64,000 nt of DNA from Affinibrenneria salicis (GTDB taxonomy: Bacteria > Pseudomonadota > Gammaproteobacteria > Enterobacterales > Enterobacteriaceae): contig NZ_VYKJ01000012.1 of the NCBI RefSeq assembly GCF_008710095.1, positions 62,001-126,000 on the forward strand, in the 5' to 3' direction. Shown piece by piece: positions 8,554-16,343 of this stretch; position 1 is the first letter of the stretch; each line of letters opens with the position of its first letter. A model generated the notes under the pieces. The model saw nothing but the letters and a program-made list of their open reading frames with translations, searched no databases and was not told the DNA's origin. Made by a program: the position numbers and the translations under genes.

Positions 8554-9387
8554 TTACGCCGCCGCGCCGGGCGTCGGCAGCAAACCGCCGTCTCGAAGCA
8601 GGGCGATAAGCTGATCTCTGCTCTGTTCCGTGCGGCCGCAGTATTCGACGATACTGGAGCCGACCACCTCAAACGTTTCGCTCAGCCGCCTGAGCGCGGC
8701 GCTCAGGGCGGCCGGCGTCGGACCGCCGGGCGTGGGCATCAGCGCGCCGGAAAAACTGTCCGGGTTCAGCACATCGACGTCGATGTGCAGGTAAATCCGC
8801 CGGTAGCCCGCCGCCCGGATCGCCGCGCACAGCCGCCCGGCGCTCGACGCATCGATTTCGGGCGACAGCGCGATGTTGCGCCGTTCGATAAATGCGCGCT
8901 CCGGCTGGTCGAGCTCCCGTACGCCGGCGAGGAATATCTGGCCGGGCACAAGCGGACGCGCAATGCCCTCAACCAACTCCCGCGGACCTTCCCCCGTCAG
9001 GGTGCGTAAGACCATACCGTGAAACTCGCCGCTCGGCGATGACTGCGGCGTATTCAAATCCGCGTGGGCGTCAAACCAGATAACCGCCAGTTCGCCGGCA
9101 TAGCGTTGATTCAGCCAGGCTACCGGCGCGACCTCCGCTCCGCAGGTGCCGCCAATCATCTGCAGCCGATCGGGGCGCCGGGCGGTCAACTGGCGCATCG
9201 CCTGTCGAAAGCGCTCCACAATGGAGGGCAGGGCGTAGACCTGCTGCGTTTTGACTAACGTTTCCTGTTCCGGCGCCGCGATATGGATGCTGTCGCCGTC
9301 GTCGGGCAGAGCCGCCGCCAGCCATCTGGCGCCGGCGTGCACCGAAGGATGGGAACAACACTGCCACTCGGGATAGATTAACCTCAT
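8554..9387 (-). CDS. Arginase/ureohydrolase-family protein with altered first metal-binding motif
   Basis: Soluble 277-residue protein of the arginase/agmatinase fold. Conserved elements are IWFDAHADLN (Asp106, His108, Asp110) and HIDVDVLNPD (Asp203, Asp205), matching two of the manganese-binding motifs. The first motif, normally GGDH with a metal-ligand histidine, reads GGTCG here (79-83), so the ligand position is Cys82; the last motif also has Asn208 in place of Asp in DxDxxDP. Thus at least one ligand differs from classical arginases. This may be a divergent subfamily with different metal content or substrate, or an enzyme without ureohydrolase activity. Located tail to tail with the AraC-type regulator; its own promoter is upstream of 9387. 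Confidence 0.8.
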   Translation of the reverse strand: MRLIYPEWQCCSHPSVHAGARWLAAALPDDGDSIHIAAPEQETLVKTQQVYALPSIVERFRQAMRQLTARRPDRLQMIGGTCGAEVAPVAWLNQRYAGELAVIWFDAHADLNTPQSSPSGEFHGMVLRTLTGEGPRELVEGIARPLVPGQIFLAGVRELDQPERAFIERRNIALSPEIDASSAGRLCAAIRAAGYRRIYLHIDVDVLNPDSFSGALMPTPGGPTPAALSAALRRLSETFEVVGSSIVEYCGRTEQSRDQLIALLRDGGLLPTPGAAA

Positions 9388-9740
9388 GCTATATTCCTTA
9401 AATTATCGGCGGGTCGAATAACTCAGCTCTTCCGGGGCGGGGAGAGACTTTTCTGTTTGTTGACGTTATGACAGATTATCCCTTTGCCGGCGGATCGTTC
9501 AATGCCGAACAAGACTTCCCGCAGAGGCATCCAGGATGAAACACGGCTGCCGGGCTGTCGTCTGCGTCACGCGGCTAACCGGACGAGCAGCGAGCGCGTG
9601 ATTTAATCCGCCGGGTGGCCGCGAAAGCGGGCGTCGGTGCGCATTGTCCTGCGCCGGCGGTAGACCTGTCGCGCGTCTTCACTATTTCGGATCGTCGTAA
9701 ACGACGGCGCGCGGCGCCGTTTGAACGCACTGGAGGCAGA
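9388..9740. other. Intergenic region upstream of arginase-like gene and secreted protein
   Basis: About 350 bp between two divergent genes. It holds the promoter side of the arginase-like gene (AAGGAATATAGC Shine-Dalgarno region just above 9387) and of the rightward secreted-protein gene. I see no RNA gene, repeat or convincing ORF. Confidence 0.4.
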
Positions 9741-10505
9741 ATGATAAGACGTATCCCGGCCATATTCGCCGCTCTTTGGCTGACGGCGGCGGCGCCGGCC
9801 TGGGCGGGCTGGTATGTGGTGAACAACTATGTCGGACTGGTCGGCACTTATCCGGTACATGTCTCGCTGCAGCGCTACCGTTTTGGTCCCTATATCAGTC
9901 TGCTGGGCAGTTATTATTATGATCGACAGCGCGCCCCGATCCCTTTGTATGGCACGTACGCGGCGGACTCGTTGAGCGCGTGCGAAATCCTCAACGCGCA
10001 GGACTACGACAACTCTATTATCCGCGGGAGCGCAACCGCTCCCGATATGTCGGCCTGCCCGTTTCAACTGAGCGCGCGCGGCGATGAGCTGGTCGGTCAC
10101 TGGCGCCGCGGCGACAAACGCTATCCGGTGCGCCTGCGCCGCAGCGCGTCGCTGGACGATAGCGCCTCGCCGCCGTCTGTTCTGGGAACGCCGGACATCC
10201 CGTTCTGGGGGCAGACCGAGACACACAGTTTTATCGGCGTTTATCAGCGTAGCGGCGGCGATCTCGCGCTCAGCGGCGTGAAGGTGCTGGATAAGCGCAG
10301 CGGCAAGGTGGTGCAGGTGCTGAATCCGCAGCGGCAGGGCTGTCGCTTCGGTTTTTTTATGACGCCGATTTATATGAATCTTGAGAACGGCGAGAATCGT
10401 TCGCGCGTGTTGCTGAACTGCGCGCCGGGCGATGGGCCGGGCGACAAAACGATCGAGTATCGCCTTGATGCCGACAGCCAACGCTATCGGCCGGTTGATG
10501 ATTAA
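9741..10505 (+). CDS. Uncharacterised exported protein
   Basis: Unrecognised protein of 254 residues with a clear Sec signal peptide: MIRRIPAIFAALWLTAAAPAWA followed by mature GWYVVNNYVG. The start at 9741 was chosen because a TGGAGG ribosome site lies just upstream and the signal peptide begins there; the open frame extends further upstream but that part is not protein-like. The mature part is rich in Tyr and small residues and contains three cysteines in short segments (SACEI, MSACPF, GCRFGF, NCAPG), suggesting disulfides in the periplasm. No domain recognised. It stands alone between the arginase-like gene and the ynb-like operon. Confidence 0.7.
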   Translation: MIRRIPAIFAALWLTAAAPAWAGWYVVNNYVGLVGTYPVHVSLQRYRFGPYISLLGSYYYDRQRAPIPLYGTYAADSLSACEILNAQDYDNSIIRGSATAPDMSACPFQLSARGDELVGHWRRGDKRYPVRLRRSASLDDSASPPSVLGTPDIPFWGQTETHSFIGVYQRSGGDLALSGVKVLDKRSGKVVQVLNPQRQGCRFGFFMTPIYMNLENGENRSRVLLNCAPGDGPGDKTIEYRLDADSQRYRPVDD

Positions 10506-10676
10506 TGCCCGACGTCAGACAGATCCGATAACGCCGCGGCGGCGGCAATCAGCGCCCGAGGCTGTGGGGGGCCGGCCGGGTTTGTGCCGGACGATATTTT
10601 TTTAGTTTATCTAAGGATAATTCACTGTATTTTTAGGCATTACGCCGTTAAAACAATCATCGTGGTTGATCGCCTC

Positions 10677-10685
10677 TGTTATAGT
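10677..10685 (+). promoter_or_regulatory. Extended -10 promoter element upstream of ynbA-like operon
   Basis: TGTTATAGT, an extended -10 (TGnTATAGT), lies about 80 bp upstream of the ynbA-like ATG. No strong -35 is seen, which is tolerated by extended -10 promoters. Assigned by eye. Confidence 0.4.
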
Positions 10686-10766
10686 GCGTCCCTGTGGACT
10701 GTGCCGGATCGGGCGATCCGGGCAGACCGGTGTATTCTCTGATACGACCTCTGGTTACGGGTAAAA

Positions 10767-11366
10767 ATGACGCTTTACGACATCAAACCTAAATTTCAAA
10801 ATCTGCTGCGCCCCGGCTTAGCCCGACTGCAGCGCGGCGGGGTGACGGCCAATCAGGTGACCCTGCTGGCGTTGATCCTGTCGCTGGCGATGGGCATCGC
10901 GCTGGCGTTGTACCCCGCGCGCTGGCTGTTTTTCTGTCTGCCGCTGTTTCTGTTTGTTCGCATGGCGTTAAACGCCGTCGATGGCATGCTGGCGCGCGAA
11001 TTTCATCAGAAATCGCGGCTGGGCGCGCTGCTGAATGAAACCAGCGACGTTATCTCTGACGCCGCGCTCTATCTGCCGTTCGCTCTGTTGCCGTTCGCGC
11101 TTCCCTGGCTGGTGACGATCGCGGTGCTGCTGGCGGCGATGACCGAATTCTGCGGCGTACTGGCGCAGACCATCGGCGCCGATCGTCAATACAATGGCCC
11201 GCTGGGCAAGAGCGATCGGGCCCTGGTGTTCGGCGCCTACGGCCTGTGCATCGCGATCTGGCCGGCGGCCATGGCCTGGTCGGGTTGGTTGTTCGCCGCG
11301 GTGGCCCTGCTGTCGCTGCTCACCTGCATTAATCGCTGCCGGGCGGCGCTGCGCCAGCAGGCGTGA
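10767..11366 (+). CDS. ynbA: CDP-alcohol phosphatidyltransferase family protein (YnbA-like)
   Basis: Integral membrane enzyme of 199 residues that would transfer a phosphatidyl group from CDP-diacylglycerol to an alcohol. The family core motif is visible as NAVDGMLAREFHQKSRLGAL followed by LNETSDVISD. Compared with the canonical DxxDGxxAR...GxxxDxxxD, the first and third Asp are Asn, which is also how I remember E. coli YnbA, so it looks lineage-specific rather than decayed. The remaining sequence is hydrophobic helices. It opens the ynb-like operon. In E. coli the next gene is the CDP-diacylglycerol synthase-like ynbB; it is absent here, and ynbC follows after 124 bp. Confidence 0.88.
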   Translation: MTLYDIKPKFQNLLRPGLARLQRGGVTANQVTLLALILSLAMGIALALYPARWLFFCLPLFLFVRMALNAVDGMLAREFHQKSRLGALLNETSDVISDAALYLPFALLPFALPWLVTIAVLLAAMTEFCGVLAQTIGADRQYNGPLGKSDRALVFGAYGLCIAIWPAAMAWSGWLFAAVALLSLLTCINRCRAALRQQA

Positions 11367-11490
11367 ACTGACATTTTCGCCGATTGATGCAATATTCATC
11401 ATTCGCGGCCTGATCGGAACAGTAAAGTATTTGTCATCTGCCCCCGGTTTTGTTTACAACAATGCAACGGCAATTCACACGGAGAGTTTC

Positions 11491-13251
11491 ATGACCCAGG
11501 CAACGCGAGTCCCTCATGAAAGTACCTTTACCACCAGTGATGGCGTGTCGCTGTTTTATCGTCATTGGCCCGCCGCCGATGAGCGGCCGCGGCGGGTCAT
11601 GGTCCTGTTTCACCGCGGCCATGAGCATTCGGGGCGTTTACAACATATAGTGGATGAGCTGGCGATGCCGTCCACCGCGTTTTATGCGTGGGACGCGCGC
11701 GGACACGGCCATTCGCCCGGCGAGCGCGGCTACAGCCCGAGCCTGGCGCGTTCGGTGCGCGATGTCGATGAATTCGTGCGCTTTGTCGCCGCGCAGAGCC
11801 AGGCGGCGCTCAGCGATATCGTGGTGATCGCCCAAAGCGTGGGCGCGGTGCTGGTCTCCGCCTGGGTGCACGATTACGCGCCGAAAATACGCGGTATGAT
11901 TTTGGCTTCGCCCGCCTTTAAAGTGAAACTGTACGTACCCTTCGCCCGCCGCGGGCTGGCGCTGCAGCAGCGCCTGCGCGGCCTGTTTTTCGTCAATTCC
12001 TATGTGAAGGGCAAATATCTGACGCACGATCCAGAGCGCGTCGCCAGTTTTAACTGCGACCCGCTGATTACCCGCGCCATTGCGGTCAATATTTTGCTGG
12101 ATCTGTACAGCACGGCCGAGCGCATCGTCGCCGATTCCGCGGCGATCAGGCTGCCGACGCAGCTGCTGATTTCCGGCGACGACTATGTGGTGCACCGTAA
12201 ACCGCAGATCCGCTTTTATCAGGGGATTCGTCATCCGGTAAAAGAACTGCATATTTTGCCCGGCTTTTATCACGATACGCTGGGCGAAAAAGATCGTCAT
12301 CTGGCGTTCGCGAAAATGCGGGACTTCATCGAGCGGCTGTACGCCATGCAACCGACGCCGCCCGATTACGCGCAGGAAGATCGCTGGAGTCCCGGCGCCG
12401 ACGCCTGGCGCATGCTGGCGGCGTTTCCTGCGCGCTATTCGCCCGAGGGGCTGTATTACGCCGCGCTGCGCTGGAGCATGAAGAACATCGGTAAATATTC
12501 CGCCGGCGTGCGGCTGGGCTTTGACACCGGTTTTGACTCGGGCAGCACGCTGGATTACGTCTACCGCAATCAGCCGCAGGGCAGCAACGCGTTCGGTCGT
12601 TACCTCGATCGCAACTATCTGAATAGTATCGGCTGGAAAGGCATTCGCATGCGCAAGGAGCATATGCAGCAAACGATCCAGCTGGCGATCCAGCAGCTGC
12701 AGCAAAAGGCGATGCCGGTGCGTATCGTCGATATCGCGGCGGGTCACGGACGCTATGTGCTGGATGCGCTGGCGGAGCAGCAGGGCATTGAGCGCATTTT
12801 GCTGCGTGACTACAGCGATCTGAACGTTGAAAAGGGGCGCGCGATGATCGCCGGGCGCGGGCTGCAGTCGCTGGCGAGTTTTGAAAAAGGCGATGCCTTT
12901 GACCGCGCCGATTTGGCCGCGCTGGAGCTGAAGCCGACGCTGGGCATCGTTTCCGGGCTGTATGAGCTGTTCGCGGATAACGACAGCGTGCGCGCGTCGC
13001 TGGCCGGGCTGGCGGCGGCCATTCCCGACGGCGGACTGCTGGTATATACCGGCCAGCCGTGGCATCCGCAGTTGAAAATGATCGCCTGGGCGCTGACCAG
13101 CCACCGGGACGGCGTTCCGTGGGTGATGCGCGTGCGCTCGCAGGGCGAGATGGATGCGCTGGTGCAAGAGGCCGGGTTTGAAAAATGCCAGCAGTTGATT
13201 GACGCGTGGGGTATTTTTACGGTTTCTCTGGCGGTACGGCGCATCCGATGA
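11491..13251 (+). CDS. ynbC: Bifunctional alpha/beta hydrolase - SAM-dependent methyltransferase (YnbC-like)
   Basis: Two-domain protein of 586 residues. The N-terminal half is a lysophospholipase-like alpha/beta hydrolase: FHRGHEHSGR, WDARGHGHSPGERG and the nucleophile elbow IAQSVGAVL with the catalytic Ser. The C-terminal half is a class I methyltransferase with the SAM motif VDIAAGHGRYVLDAL. The start at 11491 is preceded by GGAGAG at good spacing; the open frame runs back into ynbA but that part is a shadow. Its stop overlaps the start of the next gene (ATGA), so the two are translationally coupled. Full-length similarity in order and domains to E. coli YnbC (585 aa) supports the name. 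The biochemical substrate is not established. Confidence 0.88.
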   Translation: MTQATRVPHESTFTTSDGVSLFYRHWPAADERPRRVMVLFHRGHEHSGRLQHIVDELAMPSTAFYAWDARGHGHSPGERGYSPSLARSVRDVDEFVRFVAAQSQAALSDIVVIAQSVGAVLVSAWVHDYAPKIRGMILASPAFKVKLYVPFARRGLALQQRLRGLFFVNSYVKGKYLTHDPERVASFNCDPLITRAIAVNILLDLYSTAERIVADSAAIRLPTQLLISGDDYVVHRKPQIRFYQGIRHPVKELHILPGFYHDTLGEKDRHLAFAKMRDFIERLYAMQPTPPDYAQEDRWSPGADAWRMLAAFPARYSPEGLYYAALRWSMKNIGKYSAGVRLGFDTGFDSGSTLDYVYRNQPQGSNAFGRYLDRNYLNSIGWKGIRMRKEHMQQTIQLAIQQLQQKAMPVRIVDIAAGHGRYVLDALAEQQGIERILLRDYSDLNVEKGRAMIAGRGLQSLASFEKGDAFDRADLAALELKPTLGIVSGLYELFADNDSVRASLAGLAAAIPDGGLLVYTGQPWHPQLKMIAWALTSHRDGVPWVMRVRSQGEMDALVQEAGFEKCQQLIDAWGIFTVSLAVRRIR

Positions 13252-14564
13252 CGGCGGACGAGACGTGGACGGACCATTGGCGCCGCGGGCTGTGGCGGCG
13301 CGGCTTTTTCTGGCTGCTGCTGCTGGCGCCGCTGTTTTTCCTCAGCTATGGCCAGGTCAACCAGTTTACCGCCGGGCGGGAGAACGTCGGCAGCGTGGTG
13401 TTTGACTGGGAACGGCATATTCCTTTTCTGCCGTGGACCATCGTGCCGTACTGGAGCATCGATATTCTGTACGGTATCTCGCTGTTTATCTGCCGCACGC
13501 GGCGCGAACAGACGCGCCAGGCGTGGCGGCTGATCGCCGCATCGCTGGTGGCCTGCGGCGGTTTTTTACTGTTCCCGCTTCGGTTTAGTTTTGTCCGGCC
13601 CCACACCGACGGGCTCTTCGGCTGGTTGTTTGACCAACTGGAAATGTTCGATCTGCCGTTTAATCAGGCGCCGTCGCTGCATATTATGCTGACCTGGCTG
13701 CTGTGGCTGCGTTTCTGGGCGCATGCCGGCCGCGGCTGGCGCGCGGCGCTGAGCGCCTGGTTTTTGCTGATCGCCGTTTCGGTGCTGACCACCTGGCAGC
13801 ACCACTTTATCGATGTGATTACCGGCGTGGCCGCGGGCGTGGTCGTCAGCTATCTTATTCCTGTGCGCGGCGGATGGCGCTGGCGCCGCGGCGGCGGCGC
13901 GCACCGTCGGCTGGCCTGGCGCTATGCCGGCGGGGCGGGGCTGTGTCTGCTGATCGCGCCGCTGTCGCCCGTTTGCTACGTTATGCTGTGGCCGGCGCTG
14001 GCGCTGGCCGCGGTGGCGCTCGGTTACGCCGGTCTGGGGACGGCGGTTTTCCAGAAGCAACCGACGGGCGGCATGTCGCCTTCGGCCTGGCTGCTGCTGT
14101 TGCCCTATCTGCTGGCGGCGCGACTTTCCATGCGTATGTATACCCGCCGACTGGACGCCGTCAGCGAGATCGGGGCGGGGATGTTTATCGGCAGCTATCC
14201 GCGGCGGCCGGTCGCGCAACGGGCGGTGTTGGATCTGACCGGCGAGTTCTGGCGCGGCCGCGATACCCGCGACCGCGCCTATGTCTGCTGTCCGCTGCTC
14301 GATCTGGCGCTGCCGGATGCGGAACAGTTTGCGCAGGCGGTGTCCGCGCTGCAACAGCTGAGCAGCCGACACGATACGGTGTTGGTACACTGTGCGCTGG
14401 GTCTGTCGCGCAGCGCGCTGGTGGTGGCGGGCTGGCTGCTGGCCCAACGGCGGGCGGCCAGCGTCGCCCAGGCCGTCGATCTGCTGCGTCAGCGGCGGTC
14501 GGCGGTGGTACTGACGGATGAACACTTGCGGATGCTGGAACAATGGAACAACAGAAAACGATAG
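13248..14564 (+). CDS. ynbD: PAP2-like phosphatase fused to dual-specificity phosphatase (YnbD-like)
   Basis: Membrane protein of 438 residues. The N-terminal part has several transmembrane segments with a PAP2-like pattern (FSFVRPHTDG, then PSLHIML, then HHFIDVITGVAAG). The C-terminal cytosolic domain has the cysteine phosphatase signature VHCALGLSRSALV (HCxxGxxRS). The ATG at 13248 overlaps the ynbC stop by 4 bp; an alternative start at 13206 would overlap more and is less likely. This domain combination and gene order match E. coli YnbD (430 aa). Probably acts on lipid phosphates in the operon's phospholipid-related pathway; exact substrate unknown. Confidence 0.87.
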   Translation: MTADETWTDHWRRGLWRRGFFWLLLLAPLFFLSYGQVNQFTAGRENVGSVVFDWERHIPFLPWTIVPYWSIDILYGISLFICRTRREQTRQAWRLIAASLVACGGFLLFPLRFSFVRPHTDGLFGWLFDQLEMFDLPFNQAPSLHIMLTWLLWLRFWAHAGRGWRAALSAWFLLIAVSVLTTWQHHFIDVITGVAAGVVVSYLIPVRGGWRWRRGGGAHRRLAWRYAGGAGLCLLIAPLSPVCYVMLWPALALAAVALGYAGLGTAVFQKQPTGGMSPSAWLLLLPYLLAARLSMRMYTRRLDAVSEIGAGMFIGSYPRRPVAQRAVLDLTGEFWRGRDTRDRAYVCCPLLDLALPDAEQFAQAVSALQQLSSRHDTVLVHCALGLSRSALVVAGWLLAQRRAASVAQAVDLLRQRRSAVVLTDEHLRMLEQWNNRKR

Positions 14565-14950
14565 CCGTACTGCATCAGCCGGATGCCGTTCGGGTTTTGG
14601 TTATTCATTTAGCCAGCTGGCGCTACTTTGCCGCGCTGACGCTGCCGCCGCTATTGTCTCTGTTGCTGACGCCGCCCGCGCCGTCATCGGCGGGGCTCGG
14701 CGCTCTGGCGCTGCTGACGCACTATTTCTGCTGGCGTCTGTGGCTGGACGAACGTTTGTTTACGCAGCTCAGGGATGCGCCGTCGACGGCGGTGTTCGAT
14801 GCGGCGATGCAACAGCTGTGGGGCGGGAAAAAAGTGCGCGATCGGCCGCTGATACAGCGCTGGGCCGGCGCGCGGCGTCTGCTGCGGCGCGCCATGGCGG
14901 CCACCGTGCTGTTATGGTGCGCATGGCTATTTACGCTGTGGCCGGTTTGA
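14543..14950 (+). CDS. Small uncharacterised membrane protein coupled to ynbD
   Basis: Protein of 135 residues that overlaps the end of the ynbD-like gene by 22 bp, indicating coupling. It has two to three hydrophobic segments (FAALTLPPLLSLLL, LGALALLTHYFCWRLWL, ATVLLWCAWLFTLWPV) separated by a basic loop with KKVRDRPLIQRWAGARRLLRR. I do not recognise the family. By position it would be an accessory membrane protein of the ynb-like lipid operon. E. coli K-12 has no equivalent directly after ynbD in my memory. Confidence 0.65.
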   Translation: MEQQKTIAVLHQPDAVRVLVIHLASWRYFAALTLPPLLSLLLTPPAPSSAGLGALALLTHYFCWRLWLDERLFTQLRDAPSTAVFDAAMQQLWGGKKVRDRPLIQRWAGARRLLRRAMAATVLLWCAWLFTLWPV

Positions 14951-14952
14951 GC

Positions 14953-14986
14953 GCCGGCCAGCCGCCGTTTAGCGCGGCAGGCCGGC
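14953..14986. terminator. Long imperfect hairpin between convergent operons
   Basis: Arms 14953-14965 and 14974-14986 (GCCGGCC...GCCGC / GCGGC...GGCCGGC) pair with one A-A mismatch around an 8-nt loop. It lies between the end of the ynb-like operon and the end of the convergent DUF4865 operon. No clear T-tract, so termination is inferred from position. Confidence 0.45.
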
Positions 14987-14993
14987 TTGCTCA

Positions 14994-15542
14994 TTACCTG
15001 CGTTTATTCGGCGTATCGCCGGTCGCTACATAACCGATGCGGTAATATTGCGCCGACGTCTCGTCAGCGTCCGCCGCCGGTCGGCGCTGCAGGAAATCTA
15101 CCCGCAACTGTCGCCAGTCGCCGCTATCCCAGCCCAGCAGGTCGCCCTCCGACGCCGCGCCGATGGCCGACAAATCCGTTTCGGGCGTTAGCGGCGCGAT
15201 CTCGCGGCGCGCCAGCGTACAGGGTTTGACCTGGCCCGCCTGCGGCGCGCGCGCCACCAGCCAGCTCTGCACGCGCGGCCGGCCAAACGCCTGGGTTAAG
15301 GCGGCAAAGCCGGCGCTGGCGAGAAAGCGCGCCATACTCGGCGCGTCCTGCCAGAGATAGAGCGGCGCGTAAAGGTTTTCCCGCGACGGCGCCGTCGGGT
15401 CGTCGCGCCGGGCGTAGAGATAGGTTTTAAACACCAGACCGGGAAAGCCATCCAGTCGGGCGCCGTTCTCAGCGATGCGCCGCTCAATAACCGACATATC
15501 GTAGTCGGCGGGCAAAACAAAACTGTACTGCATGGCGATCAT
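14994..15542 (-). CDS. DUF4865 family protein
   Basis: Protein of 182 residues matching the DUF4865 family as I remember it: N-terminal MIAMQYSFVLPADYDM, then ERRIAENGARLDGFPGLVFK, LYAPLYLWQ and ARFLASAGFAALTQAFGRPRVQSW. The fold is likely a ferredoxin-like dimeric alpha-beta barrel similar to small monooxygenases/YdhR-type proteins, which is inference. The ATG at 15542 overlaps the tautomerase stop by 4 bp (ATGA), so the start is well supported. Last gene of a three-gene operon controlled by the divergent LysR regulator; the function is unknown, probably handling of a reactive organic compound. Confidence 0.8.
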   Translation of the reverse strand: MIAMQYSFVLPADYDMSVIERRIAENGARLDGFPGLVFKTYLYARRDDPTAPSRENLYAPLYLWQDAPSMARFLASAGFAALTQAFGRPRVQSWLVARAPQAGQVKPCTLARREIAPLTPETDLSAIGAASEGDLLGWDSGDWRQLRVDFLQRRPAADADETSAQYYRIGYVATGDTPNKRR

Positions 15543-15937
15543 AACGCCTCCGTTATCAGGGGATGTCCGCTGGCGAAACACCAATCTTCCGCCGCGCTAA
15601 ACTGAATCACTATCATCACGTCGTCCGGCGACATCGCCAGCCCGTCCGTCAGTCGCCGGGTCAGCGTCCGATAGAAATTTTGTTTCTGCTCCCGGCTGCG
15701 CGCTTTGCCCGCAGTGATATGAAACAGCAGATAGCCGTCGCTGCGGCCGTCCGGGCCGCTGGTCAGATAATGCCGGTCGTAGATCAAATGCCCGTCCGAA
15801 CAGGGCGTTATCAGCTGGAAACGGTCGTCGACCGGTACGGCGAATTCGTCCACCAGCGACTGATGCAGAATATCGGAAATCTGACGCCGTTGGTCTGCCG
15901 TGCGGCTTTCGTGCAGGTAAATGCGGCTGAAAGGCAT
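15539..15937 (-). CDS. Tautomerase-superfamily protein
   Basis: Protein of 132 residues of the tautomerase/MIF superfamily. It begins MPFSRIYLHE, exposing Pro2, the catalytic general base of this superfamily after Met removal. It continues RRQISDILHQSLVDEFAVPVDDRFQLI and later DDVMIVIQFSAAEDWCFASG, as in the longer fused tautomerases. The ATG overlaps the upstream stop by one base (TAATG) and its own stop overlaps DUF4865. These enzymes isomerise or hydrate keto/enol and unsaturated acids; the substrate here is unknown. Confidence 0.85.
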   Translation of the reverse strand: MPFSRIYLHESRTADQRRQISDILHQSLVDEFAVPVDDRFQLITPCSDGHLIYDRHYLTSGPDGRSDGYLLFHITAGKARSREQKQNFYRTLTRRLTDGLAMSPDDVMIVIQFSAAEDWCFASGHPLITEAL

Positions 15938-16245
15938 TATTGTTCCTCCTCCGGCAGACAGCCCAGCGCGGACACCGCGGCCGGCCAGCCGGCGTAAAAA
16001 GCCAGATGCGTGATCGCTTCGATAATCTCCTGCCGCGTCAGGCCGTTGTTTTGCGCCAGCGCCAGGTGCCAGGGCAACTGTTGAGTACGGCCCAGCGCAA
16101 TCAGCGCCGCCAGCGTGATCAGGCTACGCTCGCGCGGCGCCAGTTCAGCGCGCCGCCAGATATCGTCGAAGAGCACCTCATTACTGATTTGCGCCAGTTT
16201 CGGCGCGATGGCGGACAGAGTGTCACGGTCTATTATTTGTGGCAT
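15937..16245 (-). CDS. Carboxymuconolactone decarboxylase (CMD/AhpD-like) family protein
   Basis: Small soluble protein of 102 residues with the CMD fold: RAELAPRERSLITLAALIALGRTQQLPWHL followed by [29 protein letters not shown]. The typical family glutamate and the HxxxAxxxG region (HLAFYAGWP) are present; the CxxC pair of AhpD peroxidases is absent, so a decarboxylase/hydrolase-like or alkylhydroperoxidase-unrelated role is more likely. First gene of a tightly coupled operon with tautomerase and DUF4865. Confidence 0.88.
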   Translation of the reverse strand: MPQIIDRDTLSAIAPKLAQISNEVLFDDIWRRAELAPRERSLITLAALIALGRTQQLPWHLALAQNNGLTRQEIIEAITHLAFYAGWPAAVSALGCLPEEEQ

Positions 16246-16343
16246 TTCAGGTTTCTCCTCAGGTTGTGGGCTGACGCTATTGTTGAATGGCGCTATAATT
16301 TAAAAAATCGAAATATTTGGTATTTATAATCCTGTAAAACGGG

